A stretch of DNA of 40,170 nt from Pseudomonas sp. TH10 (lineage in GTDB: Bacteria > Pseudomonadota > Gammaproteobacteria > Pseudomonadales > Pseudomonadaceae), in contig NZ_JAEKEG010000146.1 in assembly GCF_016651255.1 (NCBI RefSeq), positions 1-40,170 on the forward strand, written 5' to 3'. The stretch's first letter is position 1; every line of letters starts with the position of its first letter. Below are positions 1 through 7,422 of the stretch, piece by piece. The notes under the pieces are model-generated. The model saw only the letters and a program-made list of their open reading frames with translations, was not told where the DNA came from and ran no database searches. The position numbers were made by a program, and so were the translations under genes.

Positions 1-781
1 GGGGATGCCATTTCGACGCCCGCTTGCGCTTCCCGCGGCCGGTATCAGCCTGACCACCGAGCTCGATGGTCGTCGCCAGGCACGCCAATGGAATCTGCGC
101 CTCGGGAAACAGCCGCGACAGGCGCAACCACGGGAGCGAGCAGGCCTCGTCGAAGGAACTGCCGCCGGAATCCTCCGCCAGCAAACCCACCTTCACATCC
201 AGGTGCGCGGCGAGCGAACGCCACTGCGGCCAGTGTTGCGGCAGCGCGTACATGTGCAACGCCGCTTCGGCATCGCAATGCAGGTCCAGCACCACATCGG
301 CGGTGCAGGCATGGCTGAGCAGCACGCGCTGCATGCCTTGCAACTGGCTCGAAGCCGGCGGCAATGCGTCGAGCGCATCGCTCATGGCCTGGCGAATCAG
401 CTGAATGTTGGCGTGGGCATCATCGCCCAGGCGGCCTTGCACAGCAGCGGCCACCGGCGCACTCAACTCGACGAAATCGCGGTTGAAATTCTTGCCGCTG
501 CCGGCCTCGAAGCGCCCTTGATGACTGCCCTGAAGCAACTGCCCAAGCCCCAGTGGGTTAGCCACCGGCACCAGTTCAATCACGCCGTTGAGCAAGCCTT
601 GGGCTTCGAGTTCAGTCAGACGCTTTTTCAGTTCCCAAGCCGTGCGCATACCCGGCAGTTCGTCGGCGTGCAGGCTGGCCTGGATGTAGGCCTTGCGCTC
701 ACCGCTACCGAAGCGGCACACCGAAATCTGGCGTTCGCAGCCCAGGTGGCTCCACGGCAATACGTGGTCGATGCGTTCCAT
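1..781 (-). CDS. aotO: M14-type succinylglutamate desuccinylase/aspartoacylase-like protein, 3' end cut by window
   Basis: The minus-strand frame is open from an ATG at 781 to the left edge, so the C-terminus is missing. The N-terminal part shows the zinc-binding HxxE motif of the AstE/AspA family (HADELPG, H38/E41), then a VLDLHCD segment with the likely third zinc ligand, and a TIELGG segment that fits the catalytic Glu. The family is zinc hydrolases that cut N-acyl amino acids. The gene begins 1 nt after the aotM stop, so it is the fourth gene of the aot transport operon. In P. aeruginosa the gene at this place is called aotO and is not needed for uptake; the true substrate is unknown. Location is probably cytoplasmic, as no signal peptide is seen. 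Confidence 0.85.
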   Translation of the reverse strand, partial: MERIDHVLPWSHLGCERQISVCRFGSGERKAYIQASLHADELPGMRTAWELKKRLTELEAQGLLNGVIELVPVANPLGLGQLLQGSHQGRFEAGSGKNFNRDFVELSAPVAAAVQGRLGDDAHANIQLIRQAMSDALDALPPASSQLQGMQRVLLSHACTADVVLDLHCDAEAALHMYALPQHWPQWRSLAAHLDVKVGLLAEDSGGSSFDEACSLPWLRLSRLFPEAQIPLACLATTIELGGQADTGRGKRKRASKWHP

Positions 782-782
782 A

Positions 783-1481
783 TCAGTGCTTCCGCGGCGC
801 GAGGTAGCTCAACCAGCGACGCTCGGCCAGCTTGAACAGGCGCACCAGGATGAACGTCAGGCACAGGTAGAACACGCCAGCGGTGATGTACGCCTCGAAC
901 GGCAGATAGAACTGCGCGTTGACGGTACGGGCCGCGCCGGTGATGTCGATCAAGGTCACGATGGACGCCAGACTGGTGGTCTGCAGCATCATGATCACTT
1001 CGTTGCTGTACTGCGGCAGCGCCCGGCGCAGCGCCGATGGCAGCAGGATGCGCTTGTACAGTTTGAAGCGCGACATGCCCATGGCCTTGGCCGCTTCGAT
1101 CTCACCATTGGGCGTTGCCTTGAGGCTGCCGGCGATAATCTCAGCGGTGTAGGCGCTGGTGTTGACCGCAAAGGCCAGGCACGCACAGAACGTTGCGCTG
1201 GACAGCCACGGCCAGAGGAAGCTTTCGCGTACCGCTTCGAACTGGGCCAGACCGTAGTAGATCAGGAACAATTGCACCAGCATCGGCGTGCCGCGAATCA
1301 CGTAGGTGTAAAGCCACGCCGCACCGTTGACGACCGGGTTCTTCGAGACGCGCATCAGCCCCAGCGGCAGCGCCCCCAGCAGACCGAAAAACAGCGACAG
1401 CGCGAGCAGTTTGAGGGTGGTCAGCAGGCCGCCGAGGTACAGCGGCATCGCCTCCCAAATGACGTTGTAGTCGAAGATCAT
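783..1481 (-). CDS. aotM: ABC transporter permease for arginine/ornithine (HisM family)
   Basis: A 232-aa inner-membrane permease with several hydrophobic segments. The first spans about residues 15-45. The cytoplasmic EAA loop of binding-protein-dependent permeases is visible as EAAKAMGMSRFKLYKRIL near residue 130. It would pair with AotQ to form the channel that takes arginine/ornithine from the AotJ binding protein, powered by an ATPase encoded beyond the window. The start ATG (1481) overlaps the aotQ stop by an ATGA junction, so translation is likely coupled. The family is certain. The substrate is inferred from the conserved operon order J-Q-M-O next to acsA; histidine or lysine transport is the alternative. 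Confidence 0.92.
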   Translation of the reverse strand: MIFDYNVIWEAMPLYLGGLLTTLKLLALSLFFGLLGALPLGLMRVSKNPVVNGAAWLYTYVIRGTPMLVQLFLIYYGLAQFEAVRESFLWPWLSSATFCACLAFAVNTSAYTAEIIAGSLKATPNGEIEAAKAMGMSRFKLYKRILLPSALRRALPQYSNEVIMMLQTTSLASIVTLIDITGAARTVNAQFYLPFEAYITAGVFYLCLTFILVRLFKLAERRWLSYLAPRKH

Positions 1482-2167
1482 AGATCAGCCGCCCTTACGC
1501 CTACCGAGTAGCGCTTCTCAAGTTGACGCAGGATCAGCAACGAAACGCTGGTGATCACCAGGTACATCGCCGCCACTGCGAGGAAGAAGGTAAAAGGCTC
1601 GCGGGTGGCATCTGCCGCCTGCTTGGCCTTGAACATCATGTCTTGCAGACCGACCACGGAAATCAGCGCGGTGGCCTTGGTCAGTACCAGCCAATTGTTG
1701 GTGAAGCCCGGAATCGCCAGGCGAATCATCTGCGGCACCATCACCCGGAAGAACACCTGAAAGCTGCTCATGCCGTACGCCATGCCCGCTTCAGCCTGAC
1801 CTTTAGGGATCGCCATGAACGCGCCACGGAAGGTTTCCGACAGGTACGCCCCGAAGATGAAACCGAGGGTGCCGATACCGGCGGCCAGCGGATTCAGGTC
1901 GATGTAATCATTGAAGCCGAGCAGCGGTGCAACGCGGTTGAGCAAGTCCTGGCCGCCGTAGAAGATCAGCAGGATCAGAACCAGATCGGGAATCCCGCGG
2001 ATCACCGTGGAATACAGATCGCCCAGCCACGCCAGCCAACGCACCGGCGACAGGCGCAGTGCAACACCGATCAGCCCGAGAACGATGGCCAGAGCCATGG
2101 ACGACAAGGCGAGCTGAAGCGTCAGCCATGCGCCATCGAGGATGACAGCCCCGTAGCCTTTCAACAT
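1478..2167 (-). CDS. aotQ: ABC transporter permease for arginine/ornithine (HisQ family)
   Basis: A 229-aa polar-amino-acid permease with about five hydrophobic segments and an EAA-type loop (QAEAGMAYGMSSFQVFFRV, near residues 135-155). It is the first permease gene after the binding-protein gene and overlaps aotM by 4 nt. A strong hairpin with a T-run lies between the aotJ stop and this start (2191-2237), so expression of the permeases is probably reduced relative to the binding protein. The start at 2167 was chosen because the MLKGYGAVILDG N-terminus is typical for HisQ/AotQ proteins. Family assignment is firm; substrate is inferred from synteny. Confidence 0.92.
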   Translation of the reverse strand: MLKGYGAVILDGAWLTLQLALSSMALAIVLGLIGVALRLSPVRWLAWLGDLYSTVIRGIPDLVLILLIFYGGQDLLNRVAPLLGFNDYIDLNPLAAGIGTLGFIFGAYLSETFRGAFMAIPKGQAEAGMAYGMSSFQVFFRVMVPQMIRLAIPGFTNNWLVLTKATALISVVGLQDMMFKAKQAADATREPFTFFLAVAAMYLVITSVSLLILRQLEKRYSVGVRAADL

Positions 2168-2190
2168 GATTCAGGTCCTCGAAAGTTGGG

Positions 2191-2237
2191 ATGAAAAAAT
2201 GGCGCAAACCGCAGAGATCCTGTTGCTTGCGCCATTT
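2191..2237 (-). terminator. Intra-operon hairpin with T-run between aotJ and aotQ
   Basis: On the minus strand an 11-bp perfect stem, AAATGGCGCAA / TTGCGCCATTT (2227-2237 and 2197-2207) with a 19-nt loop, is followed by a run of six T. It begins 22 nt after the aotJ stop and ends about 30 nt before the aotQ start. It has the form of a partial intrinsic terminator or a 3'-end stabiliser, as is common downstream of periplasmic binding-protein genes. Confidence 0.75.
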
Positions 2238-2258
2238 CGGACTTGTCGCAGAGACGTC

Positions 2259-3032
2259 TTACTTGCCGTAGATATCGAAGGCGAAGTATTTGTCCTGGAT
2301 TGCTTTGTATTTGCCGTTTTCGCGGATGGCCGCGATGGCTGCGTTGATCTTGTCTTTCAGGGCGTCGCCCTTACGCACAGCGATACCTACGCCGTCGCCG
2401 AAGTATTTGACGTCGGTGAACTGTGGACCCACGAAGGCGAAGCCTTTGCCGGAATCGGTGTTCAGGAAGCCATCTTGCAACAGGGTGGCGTCTGCCACGG
2501 TACCGTCGAGGCGACCGGCGGCGACGTCGAGGTAGATTTCATTCTGCGAGCCGTATGGCTTGATTTCGGCGCCCAGTGGAGCCAGAACTTCGCGGGCGAA
2601 ACGCTCGTGGATCGAACCACGTTGTACGCCGATGTTTTTGCCCTTCAGCTCAGCCAGGTTTTCGCTGACCTGAGTGCCGGCCTTCATGACCAGACGCGCC
2701 GGGGTGTTGTAGTACTTGTTGGTGAAGTCGACAGACTTCTTGCGGTCTTCAGTGATCGACATGGACGACAGGATCGCGTCGATCTTGCGCACTTTCAGTG
2801 CCGGGATCAGACCGTCGAACTCTTGCTCGACCCACACACACTTGACCTGCATCTGCTCGCACAGAGCGTTGCCGATGTCGTAGTCGAAACCAACGATGCT
2901 GCCGTCCGGTGCTTTCGAGGCGAACGGAGGGTAAGCCGCTTCGATACCGATCTTCAGAGGTTTTTCGTCAGCGAAGGCATTCAGCGACAGCACGGACAGT
3001 GCCAGGGCGCCAAGCAGCACAAGTTTCTTCAT
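2259..3032 (-). CDS. aotJ: Periplasmic arginine/ornithine-binding protein
   Basis: A 257-aa family 3 solute-binding protein with a Sec signal peptide ([21 protein letters not shown], cleavage near residue 21). The mature start [17 protein letters not shown] and the segment [14 protein letters not shown] are hallmarks of HisJ/ArgT/AotJ proteins. It would capture basic amino acids in the periplasm and hand them to AotQM. It is first in the operon, with a GGAG ribosome site just upstream, and is separated from aotQ by a hairpin. The basic-amino-acid specificity is inferred from family and from the acsA-aot gene order; the exact ligand cannot be read from the sequence. Confidence 0.93.
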   Translation of the reverse strand: MKKLVLLGALALSVLSLNAFADEKPLKIGIEAAYPPFASKAPDGSIVGFDYDIGNALCEQMQVKCVWVEQEFDGLIPALKVRKIDAILSSMSITEDRKKSVDFTNKYYNTPARLVMKAGTQVSENLAELKGKNIGVQRGSIHERFAREVLAPLGAEIKPYGSQNEIYLDVAAGRLDGTVADATLLQDGFLNTDSGKGFAFVGPQFTDVKYFGDGVGIAVRKGDALKDKINAAIAAIRENGKYKAIQDKYFAFDIYGK

Positions 3033-3560
3033 CTTGGGACTCCATCGGTAAAGGGCAAAAACGGCAGAGTGAGCGACAGCCCAATATGCGAATGGGTGAA
3101 TCGGGAAATCGGTTGCTGCATCGGTGGGACATTTCCCGTTGAACCCGGTAGAGGTTTCAACGTCAGCGACGATGAGCGAGTGATCGGCATTCTAACGACA
3201 GGCCCGAAGCCGATATTTCTTCAATGCGACAACTAATTACAGATGCACAGAGAAAGCGACTTTGGCGCATTGACAGCCTTGCAATTTCATGCAAGAGCGA
3301 AAGACAGTGAACCGATCTATGCTGCAAATTGCGGGCCTATTATTCGCAAACCCTTCTAATCCGGCAAGCGCAGCGTTGTGTCTTATTTTTTAGACAGGCT
3401 GGAGACGCCCAATGATGGGGCTTTGCGTTTCCCTATGCCCCGTATCGGAGCGGGCGGTTACACATTAAGTTACTTGAACGATAGCGGGTAACAGTGGGAA
3501 AAGGATGACAGGGGATGCCGATAATTATTGACTGATGTTCGTTTAGCGTCTGACTGATCG
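3033..3560. other. Gene-free leader of aotJ
   Basis: This stretch of over 500 bases has no credible gene on either strand. On the minus strand it should hold the aotJ promoter. The one recognisable element is a candidate ArgR half-site at 3216-3231. The remainder (3300-3560) shows no clear structure beyond a weak GCCCA/TGGGGC hairpin near 3408-3422. Confidence 0.5.
3216..3231 (-). promoter_or_regulatory. Candidate ArgR half-site upstream of aotJ
   Basis: On the minus strand TGTCGC-N8-AA matches the published P. aeruginosa ArgR half-site pattern. A second half-site at the usual spacing was looked for and not found; a weaker TGTCGT lies 31 bp downstream. ArgR control of the aot operon is known in P. 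aeruginosa, so the location fits, but the match is single. Confidence 0.3.
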
Positions 3561-3658
3561 CCATCGCTAGCAGAGCTAGCTCCCACAGGGGGACATGCGC
3601 TGGACTCAGATTTTGAATCCACTGGAGATCCTTGTGGGAGCTAGCCTGCTAGCGATGA
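3561..3658. repeat. REPIN: two inverted REP units of the GCTAGC...TCCCACA type
   Basis: Two inverted copies of CATCGCTAGCAGAGCTAGC / GCTAGCCTGCTAGCGATG with TCCCACAGG and CTTGTGGGA flanks enclose about 40 nt of spacer. Each unit folds on itself and the two fold on each other. This is the dimeric form of Pseudomonas REP elements. It lies between the aotJ leader and the acsA terminator. Confidence 0.85.
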
Positions 3659-3690
3659 GGCCCGAACAGCCCCCACAAAAACCCCAGACA

Positions 3691-3726
3691 AAAAACCCAT
3701 CCGGCACAACACCGGATGGGGTTTTA
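3691..3726 (-). terminator. Intrinsic terminator of acsA
   Basis: Read on the minus strand, the stem ACCCCATCCGG / CCGGATGGGTT is followed by a run of T. It starts about 20 nt after the acsA stop. Confidence 0.88.
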
Positions 3727-3744
3727 CTGACTCAGAGAAGGCGA

Positions 3745-5700
3745 TTAAGCAACATTCATGGTCTTGTGCGTATCAATCAAATGCTGCACCACACCCGGAT
3801 CCGCCAGCGTCGAGATATCCCCCAGGCCATCGTATTCCGCCGTAGCAATCTTGCGCAGAATCCGCCGCATGATCTTGCCCGAACGGGTCTTCGGCAGCCC
3901 CGGCGCCCACTGGATCACATCCGGCGAAGCAATCGGCCCGATCTCTTTTCGCACCCAGTTCTTCAACTCCAGACGCAACTGCTCGGTCGGCTCTTCGCCA
4001 TTCTTCAGGGTGACGTAGACATAAATGCCCTGCCCCTTGATGTCATGGGGCACGCCAACCACCGCCGCCTCAGCGACTTTCGGGTGAGCAACCATCGCGC
4101 TCTCGATCTCCGCCGTGCCCATACGGTGGCCGGACACGTTGAGCACGTCATCGACACGCCCGGTGATCCAGTAATAACCATCAGCATCACGACGCGCACC
4201 GTCACCGGTGAAGTACATGCCACGGAAGGTCTTGAAGTAGGTATCCACGAAACGATCGTGATCGCCATACAAGGTACGCGCCTGACCCGGCCACGAATCG
4301 AGAATCACCAGATTGCCCTCAGCCTCGCCCTCGATGATGTTACCGAGGTTGTCGACCAGCGCCGGCACCACACCGAAGAACGGACGCGCCGCCGAACCCG
4401 GCTTCAGCGCGTGAGCACCCGGCAGCGGGCTCATCATGTTGCCGCCAGTCTCGGTCTGCCACCAGGTATCAACGATCGGGCAACGCGACTTGCCGACATT
4501 CTTGTAGTACCAATCCCACGCTTCCGGGTTGATCGGCTCACCCACCGAACCGAGCAGACGCAAGCTGCTGCCATCGGCGCCTTCGACTGCTGCGTTACCC
4601 GCTGCCATCATCGCGCGGATCGCGGTCGGCGCGGTGTAGAGGATGTTGACCTTGTGCTTGTCGACGATCTTCGCCACCCGGGTGATGTCCGGATAGTTCG
4701 GCACGCCTTCGAACAGCAGCGTGGTCGCGCCATTGGCCAGCGGGCCGTAGACGATATAACTGTGGCCGGTGACCCAGCCGACGTCGGCGGTGCACCAGTA
4801 GACTTCGCCCGGACGGTAGTCGAACACGCGCTCGTGGGTCATCGCCGCATACAGCAGATAACCGCCAGTGGTGTGCTGCACGCCCTTCGGCTTACCGGTC
4901 GAGCCGGAGGTATAAAGGATGAACAACGCTTCTTCCGCGCCCATCTCTTTCGGCGCGCAGACGGTGCCCGCCACTTTCATCAGGTCTTCGTACCAGATGT
5001 CGCGATGCTGGTTCCACTTGATGTCGCCGCCAGTGCGCTTGCAGACGATGACTTTCTGGATGCTGCTGGTTTCCGGGTTGGTCAGTGCGTCGTCGACGTT
5101 GGCCTTGAGGGAAATCTTCTTGCCGGCGCGGATGCCTTCGTCAGCAGTGATCACCACTTTCGATTTGCAGTCGATGATGCGACCGGCCAGGGCTTCCGGC
5201 GAGAAACCGCCGAACACCACCGAGTGAATCGCGCCGATCCGGGTGCAGGCCAGCATGGCGACCACGGCTTCGGGAATCATCGGCATATAAATGGTCACCA
5301 CGTCGCCACGGTGCACGTCCTGACCACGCAGGGCGTTGGCCAGTTTGCACACTTGCTCGTGCAGTTCGCGGTAAGTGATGTTGCGGCTTTCGGAAGGATC
5401 GTCACCTTCCCAGATGATTGCGACTTGATCGCCGCGCTCGGCCAGATGCCGGTCGAGGCAGTTGTAGGAAACGTTCAGAGTACCGTCGGCAAACCATTTG
5501 ATATCGACATGGTGATCGTCGAACGAAGTCTGTTTCACCGTGGTGAAAGGCTTGATCCAGTCGAGACGCTGAGCTTGCTCGCGCCAGAAGCCGTCAGGGT
5601 TGACGACCGACTGTTGGTACATGGCTTTGTAGGTTGCCTCGTCGGTCAGCGTGTTGGCCGCTACCTCGGGACGAACGGGATACAGGGAAGCCGCACTCAT
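3745..5700 (-). CDS. acsA: Acetyl-CoA synthetase (AMP-forming)
   Basis: A 651-aa cytoplasmic enzyme that makes acetyl-CoA from acetate, ATP and CoA through acetyl-AMP. The adenylate-forming signature [14 protein letters not shown] lies near residues 265-280, [10 protein letters not shown] follows in the middle, and the C-terminal [11 protein letters not shown] carries K609, the lysine that is acetylated to silence this enzyme in the family. The length equals that of P. aeruginosa AcsA. The ATG at 5700 was chosen because it has a GAGG site at good spacing and begins [11 protein letters not shown]; a longer frame starting at 5790 has no family support. It is monocistronic, with its own terminator at 3691-3726. 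Confidence 0.97.
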   Translation of the reverse strand: MSAASLYPVRPEVAANTLTDEATYKAMYQQSVVNPDGFWREQAQRLDWIKPFTTVKQTSFDDHHVDIKWFADGTLNVSYNCLDRHLAERGDQVAIIWEGDDPSESRNITYRELHEQVCKLANALRGQDVHRGDVVTIYMPMIPEAVVAMLACTRIGAIHSVVFGGFSPEALAGRIIDCKSKVVITADEGIRAGKKISLKANVDDALTNPETSSIQKVIVCKRTGGDIKWNQHRDIWYEDLMKVAGTVCAPKEMGAEEALFILYTSGSTGKPKGVQHTTGGYLLYAAMTHERVFDYRPGEVYWCTADVGWVTGHSYIVYGPLANGATTLLFEGVPNYPDITRVAKIVDKHKVNILYTAPTAIRAMMAAGNAAVEGADGSSLRLLGSVGEPINPEAWDWYYKNVGKSRCPIVDTWWQTETGGNMMSPLPGAHALKPGSAARPFFGVVPALVDNLGNIIEGEAEGNLVILDSWPGQARTLYGDHDRFVDTYFKTFRGMYFTGDGARRDADGYYWITGRVDDVLNVSGHRMGTAEIESAMVAHPKVAEAAVVGVPHDIKGQGIYVYVTLKNGEEPTEQLRLELKNWVRKEIGPIASPDVIQWAPGLPKTRSGKIMRRILRKIATAEYDGLGDISTLADPGVVQHLIDTHKTMNVA

Positions 5701-5851
5701 CTTTCTTACCTCGGTGGAATAGTTGTTTTTGTATGGCCCTGTTGTAGCCCGGGGCGGCCCTATAGAACCATTCGACGATGGTAGTAACAAGCCCCTACAA
5801 ATTGCCCTGACAATCCCCTGAGCCCCTCAACCCCGCCTATCTACGCCCCGC

Positions 5852-5935
5852 CGTAGGAGCTGCCGAAGGCTGCGATCTTTTGATCTTCAAAGGTCGCCAG
5901 GACCAAAGATCGCAGCCTCCGGCAGCTCCTACAGG
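5852..5935. repeat. REPIN of the TAGGAGCTGCCGAAGGCTGCGATC type
   Basis: A left unit CGTAGGAGCTGCCGAAGG followed by CTGCGATCTTTTGATC is mirrored by GATCGCAGCCTCCGGCAG followed by CTCCTACAGGG. The two units are inverted around a short spacer. The same family recurs at 29517-29590 and 33461-33539, with a degenerate half at 28073-28115. Confidence 0.88.
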
Positions 5936-6117
5936 GATCGCATACACCAGACCATTGCGTGATTGTTACGAAATCTGTCAAAAGTGTTTATCAAAACCCC
6001 ACCTATATGAATCCACCCCCACGCCTAAAATCCCTCTCGCCAACAAGGCAACCCCTGATTAACCAAGTTGCAGCCCCCACGAAGGCAGTTAATCAAAACC
6101 CCGGCAATCAAGTTCCA

Positions 6118-6142
6118 CACGCAACCCCATAAAGGTTGCGTG
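6118..6142 (+). promoter_or_regulatory. Leader hairpin of the DUF2790 gene
   Basis: A perfect 9-bp stem, CACGCAACC / GGTTGCGTG with a 7-nt loop, ends 32 nt before the start codon at 6175. No T-run follows, so it is not an intrinsic terminator. It may protect the mRNA 5' end or be a protein or sRNA target. Confidence 0.5.
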
Positions 6143-6174
6143 ACCCCACTCGACCTCTAAAAGGTAAAACTGAG

Positions 6175-6438
6175 ATGAAAGCTTTATTAGTTCTGGCCCT
6201 CTCCAGCCTGTGCGCAACCGCCATGGCAGACGAGGCCCCGACTGATGTCGCACAGCAACAACCGGTGATCGAGGAATACACTTACTCCACCCACCTGGAC
6301 ATCGCCAACGTTGTATCGATGAGCGAAGTTCCAAATGTCTGCGAAGTTGTTCCAATGAAAATGGAATACGACGATTCCCACGGCCAACGACACATCCTGC
6401 GCTACAGCATCATGGGTAACGGCTGCTCCAACGGCTAA
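6175..6438 (+). CDS. DUF2790 small periplasmic protein
   Basis: An 87-aa protein with a signal peptide (MKALLVLALSSLCATAMA, cleavage near residue 18). The mature part has the DUF2790 pattern: a Y-x-Y segment with LDIANVVSM, a Cys in EVPNVCEVVPMKMEYDDS, and a C-terminal second Cys in GNGCSNG. The two Cys may form a disulfide in the periplasm. DUF2790 proteins are multi-copy in Pseudomonas and have no assigned function. The ATG at 6175 is preceded by AAAGGTAAAACTGAG, a usable ribosome site. It sits alone, 184 nt upstream of another small secreted protein on the same strand. Confidence 0.85.
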   Translation: MKALLVLALSSLCATAMADEAPTDVAQQQPVIEEYTYSTHLDIANVVSMSEVPNVCEVVPMKMEYDDSHGQRHILRYSIMGNGCSNG

Positions 6439-6622
6439 ACACCCACCCTATTCTTTATAAACGGCTCGACCCGTCTCAATCAGACAGATGCAGCGCCGAG
6501 CCTTATATATCGACTTATCAGATACTTTTAAGCACTTATTTGCGCTTTTTAATCAAATTATCTGGCGTAGTATCCATTCCACACCCAAGGCACAAAACGC
6601 CAACGAACCTGGAGCAACCACC

Positions 6623-6898
6623 ATGAAAACCCAACTGATCCTCGCCCTGACCCTCTCCGTCCTGGCAGCCAATACCTTCGCCGCCGATGGTTACGATCGC
6701 ACCGGCTCGGCAGCTTTCACCACCGAAGCCGCAGTCGCTTCCGACGGCTACGACCACACCGGCTCTGCGTCCTTCGCCGCTGATGGTGCCGATCACGTAG
6801 GCGCTGGCAAACTGGCTTCCGATGGTTTTGATCACACCGGCGCCGCCAAAGTCGCCGCAGACGGTTCCGATCACGTCGGCGCAGCGCGCTTCAGCTGA
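6623..6898 (+). CDS. Small secreted protein made of 13-residue DG-x-DH repeats
   Basis: A 91-aa protein. Residues 1-20 form a signal peptide ending NTFA. The whole mature part is five copies of a repeat with period 13 (the first copy is 19): DGYDRTGSA, DGYDHTGSASFAA, DGADHVGAGKLAS, DGFDHTGAAKVAA, DGSDHVGAARFS. Asp, Gly and the D-[HR] pair are invariant, and from the second copy the units alternate HTG/HVG and aromatic/small at position 3. A GGAG site precedes the start. I do not recognise the family. The regular Asp/His spacing would suit metal binding or a beta-rich fold, but that is inference. Similar secreted repeat proteins are annotated as hypothetical in pseudomonads. Confidence 0.8.
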   Translation: MKTQLILALTLSVLAANTFAADGYDRTGSAAFTTEAAVASDGYDHTGSASFAADGADHVGAGKLASDGFDHTGAAKVAADGSDHVGAARFS

Positions 6899-6917
6899 TC
6901 ATATCGCGTGACTTTAC

Positions 6918-6937
6918 AGCCCGACTTCGGTCGGGCT
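6918..6937 (+). terminator. UUCG-capped hairpin after the repeat-protein gene
   Basis: An 8-bp stem, AGCCCGAC-TTCG-GTCGGGCT, begins 20 nt after the stop. The following T tract is weak (TAGTTGTGTC), so termination may be partial. Confidence 0.65.
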
Positions 6938-6972
6938 TAGTTGTGTCTGGGGCCATCGAAAACCCGCTCAAA

Positions 6973-6988
6973 ACACAACATGTAGTAA
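6973..6988. promoter_or_regulatory. Candidate NrdR box
   Basis: ACACAACATGTAGTAA agrees with the NrdR consensus acaCwAtATaTwGtgt at 12 of 16 positions. NrdR boxes usually occur as a pair about three helical turns apart. No second good copy was found 31 bp to either side, so this stays tentative. Confidence 0.3.
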
Positions 6989-7165
6989 AAAAGCGCTTTT
7001 TTGGCTGTTTTTTGTACAAAACAAACGGCCCGGAAAAATTAATCAAAAAAATCTTCACCCGCGATATCCAGCCAAAGCCCTGTAAACCCTCGCTCCGACC
7101 GAAAATCCCCTCTTCTTCACCGCCGCATGTGCGGATTCGCCCCACCACGGCCGCAAAAATTTCCC

Positions 7166-7171
7166 TATAAT
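7166..7171 (+). promoter_or_regulatory. Consensus -10 element upstream of nrdB
   Basis: TATAAT is a perfect sigma70 -10 box. The -35 region 17 nt upstream (CACCAC) is poor, so the promoter would need an activator or be weak. It gives a leader of about 245 nt. Confidence 0.45.
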
Positions 7172-7356
7172 GCCGCCCTAATCGGGTCAGCAATATTCCC
7201 TTACAGGGATCAAAAGCCATTCTGAAGCCCCGCAGACGCGTTCAACGCGAACTGCGCCCGTCAGAGGCTCTCGGAAACCCGTACAAAATTCTGTTTGATG
7301 CCTGCGTTTAGCTGCTGCAAAGAACGATTCCTTTAGATCCAACGCGGTCTGTACGA

Positions 7357-7390
7357 CCGTGTGAAAAACCAACCATCAGGTTTCACACGG
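7357..7390 (+). promoter_or_regulatory. 10-bp inverted repeat in the nrdB leader
   Basis: CCGTGTGAAA (7357-7366) and TTTCACACGG (7381-7390) are exact reverse complements around a 14-nt loop. The right arm ends about 15 nt before the AGGAGA ribosome site of nrdB. As RNA it forms a stable hairpin; as DNA it could be an operator. Confidence 0.65.
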
Positions 7391-7422
7391 GCGACAGGCC
7401 CTCACGCAGGAGACGACACGTC

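Larger units (their letters stand above)
5701..6174. other. Intergenic region with acsA promoter, a REPIN and a leader hairpin
   Basis: No gene is visible. The acsA promoter should lie on the minus strand in 5701-5850; a weak CTATAG element at 5758-5764 is the only hint. A REPIN fills 5852-5935, and a 9-bp hairpin at 6118-6142 belongs to the leader of the next gene. Confidence 0.5.
6938..7422 (+). other. Long gene-free leader of nrdB
   Basis: About 480 bases contain no supported gene. They include a candidate NrdR box (6973-6988), a TTTTGTACAAAA palindrome (7010-7021), a TATAAT -10 element (7166-7171) and a perfect 10-bp inverted repeat just ahead of the nrdB ribosome site (7357-7390). Confidence 0.55.

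Noticed and set aside
3595..5784. A 729-residue plus-strand frame opposite acsA
   Set aside because: It is antisense to a perfectly conserved acetyl-CoA synthetase and has the Arg/His/Asp-rich look of a shadow frame.
7010..7021. TTTTGTACAAAA considered as part of a LexA or NrdR site
   Set aside because: It lacks the CTGT/ACAG ends of LexA boxes and does not fit the NrdR consensus; a plain palindrome in AT-rich DNA.
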